DNA of 36,627 nucleotides from Crassaminicella thermophila (GTDB taxonomy: Bacteria; Bacillota; Clostridia; Peptostreptococcales; Thermotaleaceae). Numbering within the stretch: position 1 is the stretch's first letter; each line of letters begins with the position of its first letter. The stretch spans positions 1 to 36,627 of the forward strand of contig NZ_CP042244.1 of assembly GCF_008152325.1 (NCBI RefSeq), given 5' to 3'. A program made the translations under genes and the position numbers. Under the pieces are notes generated by a model. It ran no database searches and had not been told where the DNA came from. It was given only the letters and a program-made list of their open reading frames with translations. Shown piece by piece: positions 24,567-31,337 of the stretch.

Positions 24567-24770
24567 ATGAAATTTGATGATTTGCCAGATATTTTAACAG
24601 CAGATATTATGGCTGAATTTTTAAAACTTAGTAAGAGGAGAGTATATGAGCTTATGGATATATCGGTAGAAGCTGGAGGGATACCAAAGCTACAAATAGG
24701 CAGGAGTAAAAGAGTTATTAAAACAGACTTTATAAAATGGCTTCAAAATAAAAGGGGGAACGAAAGATGA
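24567..24770 (+). CDS. Excisionase-like winged-helix DNA-binding protein
   Basis: The 67-aa product has an HTH_17/MerR-like fold (DIMAEFLKLSKRRVYELMD, then PKLQIGRSKRVIKTDFIKWL), the pattern of excisionase-family proteins. It may act with integrase in excision or as an early regulator. AAGGGGGGATATAA precedes the ATG; the stop overlaps the next gene by 4 bases. Confidence 0.78.
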   Translation: MKFDDLPDILTADIMAEFLKLSKRRVYELMDISVEAGGIPKLQIGRSKRVIKTDFIKWLQNKRGNER

Positions 24771-25468
24771 ATGAATTGATTACAAAACCAGCTACATTAG
24801 ATAGCAGAGAAGTAGCTGAGATGATAGGGAAAAGACATAGTGATTTATTGAGAGATATAGAAACATATATCCAATATTTAGAAAACGCAAAATTGCGTTC
24901 TCAGGATTTTTTCTTAGAAAGCACATATAAAGCAGAAGGAAACAACAAGACATATAAGCGTTATGACGTAACCAAAAAGGGTTGTGAGTTTATAGCACAT
25001 AAACTAACAGGACAAAAAGGAGCAATATTTACTGCAAGGTACATTAACAAATTTCATGAAATGGAAAATCAAATCAGAACACCTAAATGTATCGAAGATG
25101 TAATCATCTTGCAACTAGAGGAGCAAAAGAAAATTAAAAAAAGAATTGAGAAACTTGAAAACAACATGACTATAGACTATGCGCAGCAAAACAATATACG
25201 TGAAAAGGCAAATGCAAAAATTGTATCTGTACTTGGTGGTAAAGATGCCCCAGCTTATCAAAAACTTAATAAAAAAGCATTTAGTCAATTCTGGAAAGAT
25301 TATCGTAGATATATGCAAGTAGGAAGTTATAAAGATACAGCAGTAGCAGAACTAGAAAAAGCAAAAGATTTTATAAAAAGATGGACACCTAATGAAGATT
25401 TGAGATTTATGATTCTTGGAGCAAATAGTCAGATGCGTATAGAATCAGAAAATATTAAAAGCATTTAA
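24767..25468 (+). CDS. Rha-family antirepressor/regulator with ORF6C-like C-terminus
   Basis: The 233-aa protein has an N-terminal Rha domain (TLDSREVAEMIGKRHSDLLR, YDVTKKGCEFIAHKLTGQKG, FTARYINKFHEMENQI), a Lys/Glu coiled coil at about 115-140 and a C-terminal ORF6C-type part (KAFSQFWKDYRRYMQVGSYK). Such proteins interfere with repressor or host regulators in temperate phages. It overlaps the excisionase-like gene and follows CI/Cro, which fits. Confidence 0.85.
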   Translation: MNELITKPATLDSREVAEMIGKRHSDLLRDIETYIQYLENAKLRSQDFFLESTYKAEGNNKTYKRYDVTKKGCEFIAHKLTGQKGAIFTARYINKFHEMENQIRTPKCIEDVIILQLEEQKKIKKRIEKLENNMTIDYAQQNNIREKANAKIVSVLGGKDAPAYQKLNKKAFSQFWKDYRRYMQVGSYKDTAVAELEKAKDFIKRWTPNEDLRFMILGANSQMRIESENIKSI

Positions 25469-25502
25469 ATTTTTAGGACAAGCTTAGAAAGGATGATTAA
25501 AA

Positions 25503-25769
25503 ATGATAAAAACAAAAGACATGAACTTTGAGATTTTTACAGGGACAATGCTTTACATTACTATAGATACTTTTAGATTTATATTTGATGAAGATACTTT
25601 TTATCTAACAGTAGAAATCGAAAACAATGGAGAATTTGAATTTTTAGAAGAAGTAGAGCTAGCGGAAGATGAAGTGATTGTAAATCATGACGATTTAAAA
25701 AGAGTAGCTTTGAACTGGATATTCAAAAATGTTGAAATAGTGAAGGAATTAGAATCAGAACAAGCCTAG
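25503..25769 (+). CDS. Hypothetical early protein, 88 aa
   Basis: An acidic, beta-rich protein (FEIFTGTMLYITIDTFRFIF, then LEEVELAEDEVIVNHDDLKR). AAGGATGATTAAAA gives the ribosome site. No family was recognised. It belongs to the rightward early operon between Rha and a series of small genes. Confidence 0.65.
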   Translation: MIKTKDMNFEIFTGTMLYITIDTFRFIFDEDTFYLTVEIENNGEFEFLEEVELAEDEVIVNHDDLKRVALNWIFKNVEIVKELESEQA

Positions 25770-25783
25770 AGAGGGGGAGAAAG

Positions 25784-25966
25784 ATGGATAAACAAGCAAT
25801 AGAAATGATTTTAAAAGGTACTCTTGAAACAGATGTACTTACAAAAGAAGAAAAAGAAATAGCCCTAAAAATACTAAATGACTTGGAAGGGACTTTAGTA
25901 ATTAGAGCTACTTCAATACTAGAATTTTGTTTAAAAGCTGTTCAATATAGCAGAATTAAAAGTTAA
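25784..25966 (+). CDS. Hypothetical early protein, 60 aa
   Basis: A helical protein (AIEMILKGTLETDVLTKEEK, then EIALKILNDLEGTLVIR). The strong ribosome site GAGAGGGGGAG supports translation. No family recognised. Confidence 0.6.
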   Translation: MDKQAIEMILKGTLETDVLTKEEKEIALKILNDLEGTLVIRATSILEFCLKAVQYSRIKS

Positions 25967-26003
25967 GTTTAGAAAAAAGTTTAGCATGAAAGATGGTGAG
26001 TAT

Positions 26004-26168
26004 ATGAAAAAGATATTAAGTACAAAAGAAAAGACAATCGATAGAGCAGAAAATGCCCTAAATCGATTGTTAAAAGGGACAAGTACTATTAATGAAATTA
26101 GACAAGAATACGGATTGAGTTTACTAAAAAATAATGATGCTAATGAGAAAATGACTATCAAAGATTGA
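26004..26168 (+). CDS. Duplicated 54-aa protein, copy 1
   Basis: The start at 26004 (MKKILSTKEKTIDRAENALN) is set by GATGGTGAGTAT; an in-frame ATG at 25986 has no such site. The product is a charged helical protein (LLKGTSTINEIRQEYGLSLL). A second gene at 26806 encodes the same protein with two changes (T to I and S to N). No family recognised. Confidence 0.7.
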   Translation: MKKILSTKEKTIDRAENALNRLLKGTSTINEIRQEYGLSLLKNNDANEKMTIKD

Positions 26169-26212
26169 TTGCATAATGATCAAATTTCGACAAGAAAGGT
26201 GGTGAGTATATG
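26004..26212 (+). repeat. 209-bp direct duplication, copy 1
   Basis: Nearly identical (7 mismatches counted by eye) to 26806-27014, offset 802 bp. The unit covers the 54-codon gene, its downstream spacer and the next gene's ribosome site and ATG (GGTGAGTATATG). GGTGAGTATATG is also found just before the unit at 25995-26006. Confidence 0.92.
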
Positions 26213-26542
26213 ACTAAAAAAACAAAATGTGAATTTTGCAAAAAACAAATAGCAAAGGAAAATGCATACGAAATTATAACAAGTACAGATTTTCAAACAA
26301 AGTATATTTGTGATGAATGTAATAAAAAGTTTGAAGAGTATTTCGAGGAGCCTAGAGAGGGGGGTGGAAGGATGGATAAAAAATTAAATTCAGTTATGTT
26401 AGATAGTAAAAAAGTGACTGAACAGGAAGTGCGAGTTCCAGTTCAGCCAAAAGAAATAAAAATCTATATGTGCAAAAATTGCGGAAGAGAAAACAACATC
26501 GAAAATGCTAATTATTGCACATACTGTGGCAAAAAATTATAG
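26210..26542 (+). CDS. Double zinc-ribbon protein, 110 aa
   Basis: The N-terminal finger has CEFCKKQI and CDECNKKF; the C-terminal finger has CKNCGRENN and CTYCGKKL. The two are joined by a linker of about 50 residues. An internal ATG at 26372 has its own strong ribosome site (GAGAGGGGGGTGG), so the second finger may also be made alone (56 aa). The ATG at 26210 comes from the duplicated segment. Binding partner unknown. Confidence 0.72.
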   Translation: MTKKTKCEFCKKQIAKENAYEIITSTDFQTKYICDECNKKFEEYFEEPREGGGRMDKKLNSVMLDSKKVTEQEVRVPVQPKEIKIYMCKNCGRENNIENANYCTYCGKKL

Positions 26543-26546
26543 GCTT

Positions 26547-26738
26547 CTATTTTATTTTTGTTCCGCAGTTTGGACAGAATAATTTTGCATTTTGTGGAAA
26601 AGCTTCTTTGCATTCAGAACATTCGTATAGCATAGGACTACCGCATTGAGTACAAAATTTTTCTGGTTCTGTAAATTCGTTATACGTAGTTTTGTAATCA
26701 CATTCTTTGTTACTGCAAAACTCACTATAAGTTATCAA
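26547..26738 (-). CDS. Zinc-ribbon protein on the opposite strand, 63 aa
   Basis: The minus-strand frame starts at TTG 26738 with AAAGGGGGGG 8 nt before it and encodes three Cys pairs: FCSNKECDY, CTQCGSPMLYECSEC and CPNCGTKIK, a double zinc-ribbon pattern. It is the only minus-strand gene in the early region, which suggests later insertion. It lies between the two copies of the 209-bp duplication. Confidence 0.68.
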   Translation of the reverse strand: MITYSEFCSNKECDYKTTYNEFTEPEKFCTQCGSPMLYECSECKEAFPQNAKLFCPNCGTKIK

Positions 26739-26805
26739 TTTTTATACCCCCCCTTTCTACAAAATTTTACCATATGGGGGCAAAAAACGAAAGGTGGTGT
26801 AATAA

Positions 26806-26970
26806 ATGAAAAAGATATTAAGTACAAAAGAAAAGACAATCGATAGAGCAGAAAATGCCTTAAATCGATTGTTAAAAGGAATAAGTACTATTAATGAAAT
26901 TAGACAAGAATACGGCTTGAATTTACTAAAAAATAATGATGCTAATGAGAAAATGACTATCAAAGATTGA
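26806..26970 (+). CDS. Duplicated 54-aa protein, copy 2
   Basis: Encodes the same 54-aa protein as 26004 with Thr-to-Ile and Ser-to-Asn changes (LLKGISTINEIRQEYGLNLL). The ribosome site differs (GAAAGGTGGTG), showing that the duplication edge lies at the start codon. Both copies are intact. Confidence 0.7.
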   Translation: MKKILSTKEKTIDRAENALNRLLKGISTINEIRQEYGLNLLKNNDANEKMTIKD

Positions 26971-27014
26971 TTGCATAATGATCAAATTTCGACATGAAAG
27001 GGGGTGAGTATATG
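26806..27014 (+). repeat. 209-bp direct duplication, copy 2
   Basis: Partner of 26004-26212. It ends with the same GGTGAGTATATG, which here starts a different small gene (27012). Sequence identity breaks off at both edges at start codons. Confidence 0.92.
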
Positions 27015-27119
27015 CATGGATTAGATTCTTATGCAGGCAAGATTCGAGATTTTCTAGAGATTTTAAAGAAAGAAAGGGATGAAAATTATGTTCAGTATGG
27101 CAGATTTACAGATCGTTAA
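27012..27119 (+). CDS. Small open frame after duplication copy 2, 35 aa
   Basis: ATG 27012 sits on a very good ribosome site (GAAAGGGGGTGAGTAT) and opens 35 codons (MHGLDSYAGKIRDFLEILKK, then ERDENYVQYGRFTDR). It overlaps the next gene by about 30 bases in another frame. It may be a true small gene or a remnant created by the duplication. Confidence 0.45.
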   Translation: MHGLDSYAGKIRDFLEILKKERDENYVQYGRFTDR

Positions 27120-27282
27120 AGCAGCATTGGAACTAAAAAGAAAAGAGAATATAGAGCTATTGGAATTTGCAAAGAAACATAAGAAAGAAGATGTAAGGTT
27201 TTGCGAAATTAGATTAGCAGAGGTTGAAGATATTATCGAAAAAATAGAAAAAAGCACTAAGGTTGCTGCAACAACCAAATAG
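27088..27282 (+). CDS. Hypothetical helical protein, 64 aa
   Basis: The product is a charged helical hairpin (FSMADLQIVKAALELKRKEN, then EIRLAEVEDIIEKIEKSTKV). The start at 27088 fits AAAGGGATGAAAATT (9-nt spacer) better than ATG 27079, which overlaps that site. No family recognised. Confidence 0.6.
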   Translation: MFSMADLQIVKAALELKRKENIELLEFAKKHKKEDVRFCEIRLAEVEDIIEKIEKSTKVAATTK

Positions 27283-27349
27283 TGCGTACAAAAAACAACG
27301 TTACGTGTATTATAGCAGATTTTAAGAAATTTATACAGGGGGACTAGAG

Positions 27350-27490
27350 ATGAATAGCTTAAAAATCGAAAAGAAGAAATTGGATTATTTGATTGCTAAA
27401 TACGATGATCTACAACATCCAGCAGTGCAAAAGCAATCTCGAAAAGTAGACAAGCTAGTAGTTGAACATATGAGAGAGGTGACAGCATGA
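27350..27490 (+). CDS. Spo0E-like aspartyl-phosphate phosphatase peptide, 46 aa
   Basis: The product is a two-helix peptide: SLKIEKKKLDYLIAKYDDLQ, then HPAVQKQSRKVDKLVVEHMR. The second helix fits the Spo0E family signature (the SQELD-type motif, here SRKVD). Spo0E proteins remove phosphate from Spo0A and block sporulation in Bacillus and relatives. CAGGGGGACTAGAG precedes the ATG and ATGA couples it to the next gene. Family membership is judged from pattern; the SQELD core is only partly kept, so activity is uncertain. Confidence 0.65.
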   Translation: MNSLKIEKKKLDYLIAKYDDLQHPAVQKQSRKVDKLVVEHMREVTA

Positions 27491-27699
27491 ATGAAAAAAT
27501 GGAAGCAATGATTTCTAAAAGATACGATCTGGTTCATCAATTATTAGATCAAAAGAAAATTAATGAAATTTTAATAGCTCAATGGATAAAACATTCAGAA
27601 GAAGAAAGATACTTTGCAGGATTAGCTGAGGGTTATATTGATGCAAATAAGAAATTAAAACAACTAATATGGCAGTATGGAATAAAGCGTAGGTGTTGA
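27487..27699 (+). CDS. Hypothetical protein, 70 aa
   Basis: A helical protein (MEAMISKRYDLVHQLLDQKK, then HSEEERYFAGLAEGYIDANK). It overlaps the Spo0E-like stop by 4 bases and uses GAGAGAGGTGACAGC as ribosome site, so the two are translationally coupled. No family recognised. Confidence 0.62.
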   Translation: MNEKMEAMISKRYDLVHQLLDQKKINEILIAQWIKHSEEERYFAGLAEGYIDANKKLKQLIWQYGIKRRC

Positions 27700-27701
27700 A
27701 T

Positions 27702-27818
27702 GTGAGAACTAGAAGATTCAGAAATATTGAAACAGGTGAAATAGTTGATGTTTCGGAACTAGATTTCATTAAATATTTCTATGATTCAAAATTTGAAGGG
27801 GAGCAGGTTTTGGAGTAA
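27702..27818 (+). CDS. Small basic protein, 38 aa, GTG start
   Basis: GTG 27702 follows GTAGGTGTTGAAT and opens 38 codons (MRTRRFRNIETGEIVDVSEL, then DFIKYFYDSKFEGEQVLE). Reads like a real phage small protein but no family was recognised. The next 96 bases hold an open frame without start (FGVKVYYVGQKIGHNVVKEI), probably a fragment of another gene lost by deletion. Confidence 0.5.
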   Translation: MRTRRFRNIETGEIVDVSELDFIKYFYDSKFEGEQVLE

Positions 27819-27914
27819 AAGTATATTACGTTGGCCAAAAGATAGGGCATAACGTAGTTAAAGAGATTAAAAACTGCAGTTTGCCAGAACCTGAAGAACA
27901 ATCTTTTCAATTAA

Positions 27915-28364
27915 ACACTAAATGATGAAGTTTTACAAATAGGCGATCGATTCTATATCAAAGCAACTGCTACATTCACAGATATAGAGAAAGGTGAAAG
28001 TATAAAAGTAGATGCTCTTGCAAGAGAGGATTTAAATAAAAAAGGAATGGACTTAGCACAAATAACTGGTAGTGTATCGTCATACGCTAGGAAATACGCT
28101 TTAAACGGATTATTTTGTATAGATGATACAAAAGACAGTGATGCAACAAACAATCATGGTAAGGGTGATAAGGACAAGCAGTCAAAGAAATTAAGTGAAG
28201 CACAAGTTAAAAGACTATATGCAATAGGAGCTAAAAATGGATATGATGCTGAATGCGTGAAGAAAGCAGTATTGAAGAAATATAGTAAAACAAAAGCAGA
28301 AGATTTAACTAAACAAGAGTATGATGAACTAATCAAAAACATAGAAGCTAATCCTAAGAAATAG
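27915..28364 (+). pseudogene. 5'-truncated ERF-family single-strand annealing protein
   Basis: The frame reads LNDEVLQIGDRFYIKATATF, then AREDLNKKGMDLAQITGSVS and SYARKYALNGLFCIDDTKDS, the core of ERF-type recombinases of Gram-positive phages. About 50 N-terminal residues usually present before this core are missing: the frame opens at 27915 after a TAA with no start codon or ribosome site. The first in-frame ATG is 28047, within the core, and has no proper ribosome site. After a Lys/Asp linker, residues LSEAQVKRLYAIGAKNGYDA form the usual C-terminal tail. Probably a deletion remnant. Confidence 0.72.
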
Positions 28365-28375
28365 GAGGACAAGCC

Positions 28376-28510
28376 ATGAAATATTTGAGATTAGAGCGGG
28401 GACATGTTCCCCGCAAGGTTAAAAAACAACGCAGAATGCATATGTGCGTATTAATCATATCGTTAGTATTGGCGGTAATTTGTAAACTTATACATTTAGG
28501 AGTTATTTAA
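28376..28510 (+). CDS. Small membrane protein, 44 aa, with GC-rich hairpin in its gene
   Basis: ATG 28376 follows TAGGAGGACAAGCC. The product has a basic N-terminus (HVPRKVKKQRRMHM) and one membrane segment (VLIISLVLAVICKLIHLGVI). Within the gene GCGGGGA and TTCCCCGC form a strong hairpin (about 28396-28415), unusual for this A/T-rich region. Function unknown. Confidence 0.55.
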   Translation: MKYLRLERGHVPRKVKKQRRMHMCVLIISLVLAVICKLIHLGVI

Positions 28511-28524
28511 GGTAGGTGGGAGGA

Positions 28525-29430
28525 TTGGCCAAAGATGCATATTATTTTTCACATGATAGTAATGCAAGACATGACCCTAAAATACTAGCAATGAGGAGCG
28601 TTTATGGTTCAGAAGGGTATGGATGGTACTGGATACTCATAGAAACGTTTAGAGAACAAGAAAACTACAAATTAAAAATTACTAAGCATGTGTATAATGC
28701 ACTTGCAATGCAAATGCAATGCAATGCAGAGCAAGCGCAATGCTATGTAAATGATTGCATAAATGAGTTCGAACTATTTGAAACAGATGGAGATTTTATA
28801 TGGTCAAACTCACTTCTTAAAAGAATGCAAAATAAAGAAGAAAAATCAGAAAAAGCTAGAAAAGCAGCTCAAGCTAGATGGAATAAAAACAAGGGAAATC
28901 AAGGGTTAGAAGTAAACAAAGAAAGCGAATGTAATGCAGGTGCAATGCAAACGCAATGCGAAAGCAATACATTAAAGGAAAGTAAAGGAAAGGAAAGTAA
29001 AAGAAATAAAAAAGATATAAATAATATTCCTGTCAAATTAAAATTTGACGTTGATTCAACTCAATATAGATTAGCAAATTATCTTAAGAATTATATTCTA
29101 AAAAATAATCCTAAAGCTAAAGTACCTGGATTAAAAGATATGGATAAATGGTCAGTACACATAGATCGTCTAATTAGATTAGATGGCAGAACAGAGGATG
29201 AAATTAAAAAAGTAATCCAATGGTGCCAGAAGGATTCGTTTTGGATGACAAATATATTAAGCACTAAAAAGCTAAGGGAAAAATTTGACACATTATTTCT
29301 GCAAATGAACAACGAGCGGACAAAGAAGGGTTATGGCAGAGGAAAACAGTTTGAAACAAATACAGAGAAAATTATGGATAGCATGGATTCGATCCAAAGA
29401 TTCTTAGAAATGGAGGAGGAAGATGGATAA
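28525..29430 (+). CDS. Replication initiator with DUF4373 (Lin1244/Lin1753) domain
   Basis: The N-terminal domain (AKDAYYFSHDSNARHDPKIL, then SVYGSEGYGWYWILIETFRE) is DUF4373, found in phage replication initiators. A basic linker follows (EKARKAAQARWNKNKG) and a C-terminal part about KVPGLKDMDKWSVHIDRLIR. The gene contains two arrays of 11-bp iterons, so it probably holds the origin it recognises. TTG 28525 is preferred because related proteins begin near MAKDAYYF; a GTG at 28516 is the alternative. Followed by the helicase-loader gene. Confidence 0.82.
   Translation: MAKDAYYFSHDSNARHDPKILAMRSVYGSEGYGWYWILIETFREQENYKLKITKHVYNALAMQMQCNAEQAQCYVNDCINEFELFETDGDFIWSNSLLKRMQNKEEKSEKARKAAQARWNKNKGNQGLEVNKESECNAGAMQTQCESNTLKESKGKESKRNKKDINNIPVKLKFDVDSTQYRLANYLKNYILKNNPKAKVPGLKDMDKWSVHIDRLIRLDGRTEDEIKKVIQWCQKDSFWMTNILSTKKLREKFDTLFLQMNNERTKKGYGRGKQFETNTEKIMDSMDSIQRFLEMEEEDG
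28694..28743 (+). repeat. Iteron array 1 (11-bp GCAATGC repeats)
   Basis: GCAATGC at 28705, 28716, 28721 and 28737, with a variant ATAATGC at 28694 and GCAGAGC at 28726. Main steps are 11 bp. The protein here reads AMQMQCNAEQAQC, so codon use follows the repeats. Inferred as initiator-binding sites. Confidence 0.75.
28931..28974 (+). repeat. Iteron array 2 (four 11-bp repeats)
   Basis: GTAATGC at 28931, GCAATGC at 28942 and 28953, and GCAATAC at 28964: four units exactly 11 bp apart, on one face of the helix. It lies 188 bp after array 1 in the same gene. An A-rich stretch with GGAAAGTAAA repeats follows (28975-29005) and could be the melting zone. Confidence 0.78.
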
Positions 29431-29977
29431 GAAGAAATTTGTTGAGGGGATTATGGCCCTAGAAAGTGTATATGACAATTTTAGAATCCTTAAAGACGAA
29501 AGAAGCACCATGTTATGGTACAAGATTTTCAAAGAAGATGATCCAAAACTGTTTGAAATGGCTATTGAAACATATATAGCAACGAATGAATTCAAACCAA
29601 CTCCTGCAGGAATCAGAAAATGCATGGAAAAATTGGCTACAAATTACAATCTAAATGGAGCTGAGGCATGGGGGAAAGTTATGGAACTCATAAAGAAATA
29701 TGGATGGTACAGGGCAGATGAAGCGTTACAAGAGATAAAAAGTGACAGGCCGTTATATCAAGCTGTACAAGCTATGGGGTTTAGAGAGTTATGTGTTAGC
29801 GAAAATCTTATGGCAGATAGGGCACATTTTCTCAAAATGTATGAGCAATATATGAAACGTGAATCTGACAAAGTAATGTTGCCAGGAAGAGTACAAAATG
29901 ATCTAAAACAGTTGCAGCAGGTTGATAGCGTAACGAAACTTCTTACTGAGAAATTTGAAATGAATAAAACATCTTAA
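29423..29977 (+). CDS. G39P-like helicase loader/inhibitor
   Basis: The 184-aa protein shows the G39P-type helical N-terminus (KKFVEGIMALESVYDNFRIL, TMLWYKIFKEDDPKLFEMAI, ATNEFKPTPAGIRKCMEKLA). In SPP1 this protein brings the replicative helicase to the initiator at the origin. It overlaps the DUF4373 gene, follows GAGGAGGAAG, and no phage helicase gene is seen, so it may load the host helicase. The C-terminal 80 residues are longer than in SPP1 G39P. Confidence 0.78.
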   Translation: MDKKKFVEGIMALESVYDNFRILKDERSTMLWYKIFKEDDPKLFEMAIETYIATNEFKPTPAGIRKCMEKLATNYNLNGAEAWGKVMELIKKYGWYRADEALQEIKSDRPLYQAVQAMGFRELCVSENLMADRAHFLKMYEQYMKRESDKVMLPGRVQNDLKQLQQVDSVTKLLTEKFEMNKTS

Positions 29978-30004
29978 TGAGTGTAAAAAAAAGGGGGAAT
30001 AAGT

Positions 30005-30217
30005 ATGGGTTTGTTATATGCACTTATGCAAAAGAGAGATAGAAAAGCAGATGAATATAACAAAGCACTAGAACGGATTAGAGAAGCAGAAAAAACTGGA
30101 GAGGGGTTAGAAGCAAGAATAATTGTTGCGAAAGTTTTACACGAAGAATTGGCAAGGTTAGATAAGCAAATAGAACGTGGAAAAGAGAAATTTTACGTTC
30201 AGAGGTGGGAGGAATGA
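30005..30217 (+). CDS. Hypothetical coiled-coil protein, 70 aa
   Basis: Almost all helix (ALMQKRDRKADEYNKALERI, then VLHEELARLDKQIERGKEKF). AAGGGGGAATAAGT precedes the ATG. Overlaps the next gene by 4 bases. No family recognised. Confidence 0.62.
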   Translation: MGLLYALMQKRDRKADEYNKALERIREAEKTGEGLEARIIVAKVLHEELARLDKQIERGKEKFYVQRWEE

Positions 30218-30804
30218 GAAAGAAAACCGCTACAACGAAGAAAAAGCGAATGAACATAGAGGACTTCATAGATGAAGATTACAAACGCAGAACAGAAGAA
30301 GCTGAAAGAAAGTATGCAGAACAAATTAAAGCAAGTGAAATGAAAGAATATAAGCTTAGCGAAGAAGAATTGGAGAAGTACAGAAAAATGCAATGTAAAA
30401 CAGAAGAGATGCCATTAGAAGTAAAAATCCATAGCAGTTTAAATAGGGGGAATAGTGAAATGAGATTGAATTTAGAAAAATTAAGAAAACATGTAGAAGA
30501 AGAAAAAATGACAGCTGAAGAAATTGCAAAGAAGTATGATTATCCGATTAGGAATGTAAAGGCTATGATCGGCAAATTAAAACCAAAAAAAGAGCCGTAT
30601 GAAGATGAAAATACTCAAAAGCAAAATTTTAAAGCATTAAAACTAAAAGTAATGGAATTTAAAGGAGAATCGTTAGTATACAGAATGCAAGATGATGTAT
30701 TGTCTATCATCAAAGGTAATCAAGGGATAAGAGTTGAGCTTAAAGAATTAGACACGATCATTAGAGAGCTCCAGGAACTTAAGGAAGCGGTAAACAATGG
30801 ATAA
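30214..30804 (+). CDS. Hypothetical charged protein with HTH-like middle, 196 aa
   Basis: The N-terminal 60 residues are basic and helical (RKKTATTKKKRMNIEDFIDE). The middle contains a helix-turn-helix-like stretch (MTAEEIAKKYDYPIRNVKAM). The C-terminus (QGIRVELKELDTIIRELQEL) looks like a beta/alpha end. The ATG at 30214 has GAGGTGGGAGGA directly upstream; an upstream GTG at 30205 is unlikely. No family recognised. Confidence 0.62.
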   Translation: MRKKTATTKKKRMNIEDFIDEDYKRRTEEAERKYAEQIKASEMKEYKLSEEELEKYRKMQCKTEEMPLEVKIHSSLNRGNSEMRLNLEKLRKHVEEEKMTAEEIAKKYDYPIRNVKAMIGKLKPKKEPYEDENTQKQNFKALKLKVMEFKGESLVYRMQDDVLSIIKGNQGIRVELKELDTIIRELQELKEAVNNG

Positions 30805-30952
30805 AAGAAAATTAAAAGAGATCGCAGAAGAAGCAGTAAAAATTTATTTTGATGAATACTGTACGGTAGCAGAGGCTTTAGAGAAAGCAGAAAAGATTTT
30901 AAGGGGGAAGATTGATGGGACAAGGACATATACAAACGATATTAACACCTAA
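30797..30952 (+). CDS. Small helical protein, 51 aa
   Basis: ATG 30797 overlaps the previous gene's end and opens 51 codons (MDKRKLKEIAEEAVKIYFDE, then CTVAEALEKAEKILRGK). The last third overlaps the RusA gene in another frame. AAGGAAGCGG is the ribosome site. No family recognised. Confidence 0.52.
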   Translation: MDKRKLKEIAEEAVKIYFDEYCTVAEALEKAEKILRGKIDGTRTYTNDINT

Positions 30953-31337
30953 TGGGAAAATTGAGGATGAACTAAGAATAACAATACCAGATATTCCACC
31001 TAGCAATAATAAGTACATGGGTAGGGGTTCAACATACACTCAGGCTTTTCAGTATCAATCAGAAAAGAAGAAATGGCAGTCGGTAATAGGTTGGCTAGTC
31101 CGAGAACAAAAATGGGCTCAGAATCCATTTAAAAAGGCTGTGGTAGAAATTACCTATTTCTTCAAAGACAAAAGACGAAGAGATCCTGATAATTATAGCG
31201 GGAAATTCATACTAGATAGCTTAGTTCGAGTAGGAGTGTTGCAAGATGATAGTTTTGGAAATGTAGAGTTGATCTTGAAAGGGGATTATGACAAGAAAAA
31301 TCCTAGAACTGAAGTAAGGGTTAGGAAAAGTGAATGA
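30915..31337 (+). CDS. RusA-like Holliday junction resolvase
   Basis: The 140-aa enzyme has RusA marks: ITIPDIPPSNNKYMGRGS, then RRRDPDNYSGKFILDSLVRV with Asp90 and Asp92, and GVLQDDSFGNVELI with Asp111/112. It would resolve branched DNA before packaging. ATG 30915 is favoured by AAGGGGGA with a 6-nt spacer; a TTG three bases earlier is the alternative. Confidence 0.9.
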   Translation: MGQGHIQTILTPNGKIEDELRITIPDIPPSNNKYMGRGSTYTQAFQYQSEKKKWQSVIGWLVREQKWAQNPFKKAVVEITYFFKDKRRRDPDNYSGKFILDSLVRVGVLQDDSFGNVELILKGDYDKKNPRTEVRVRKSE

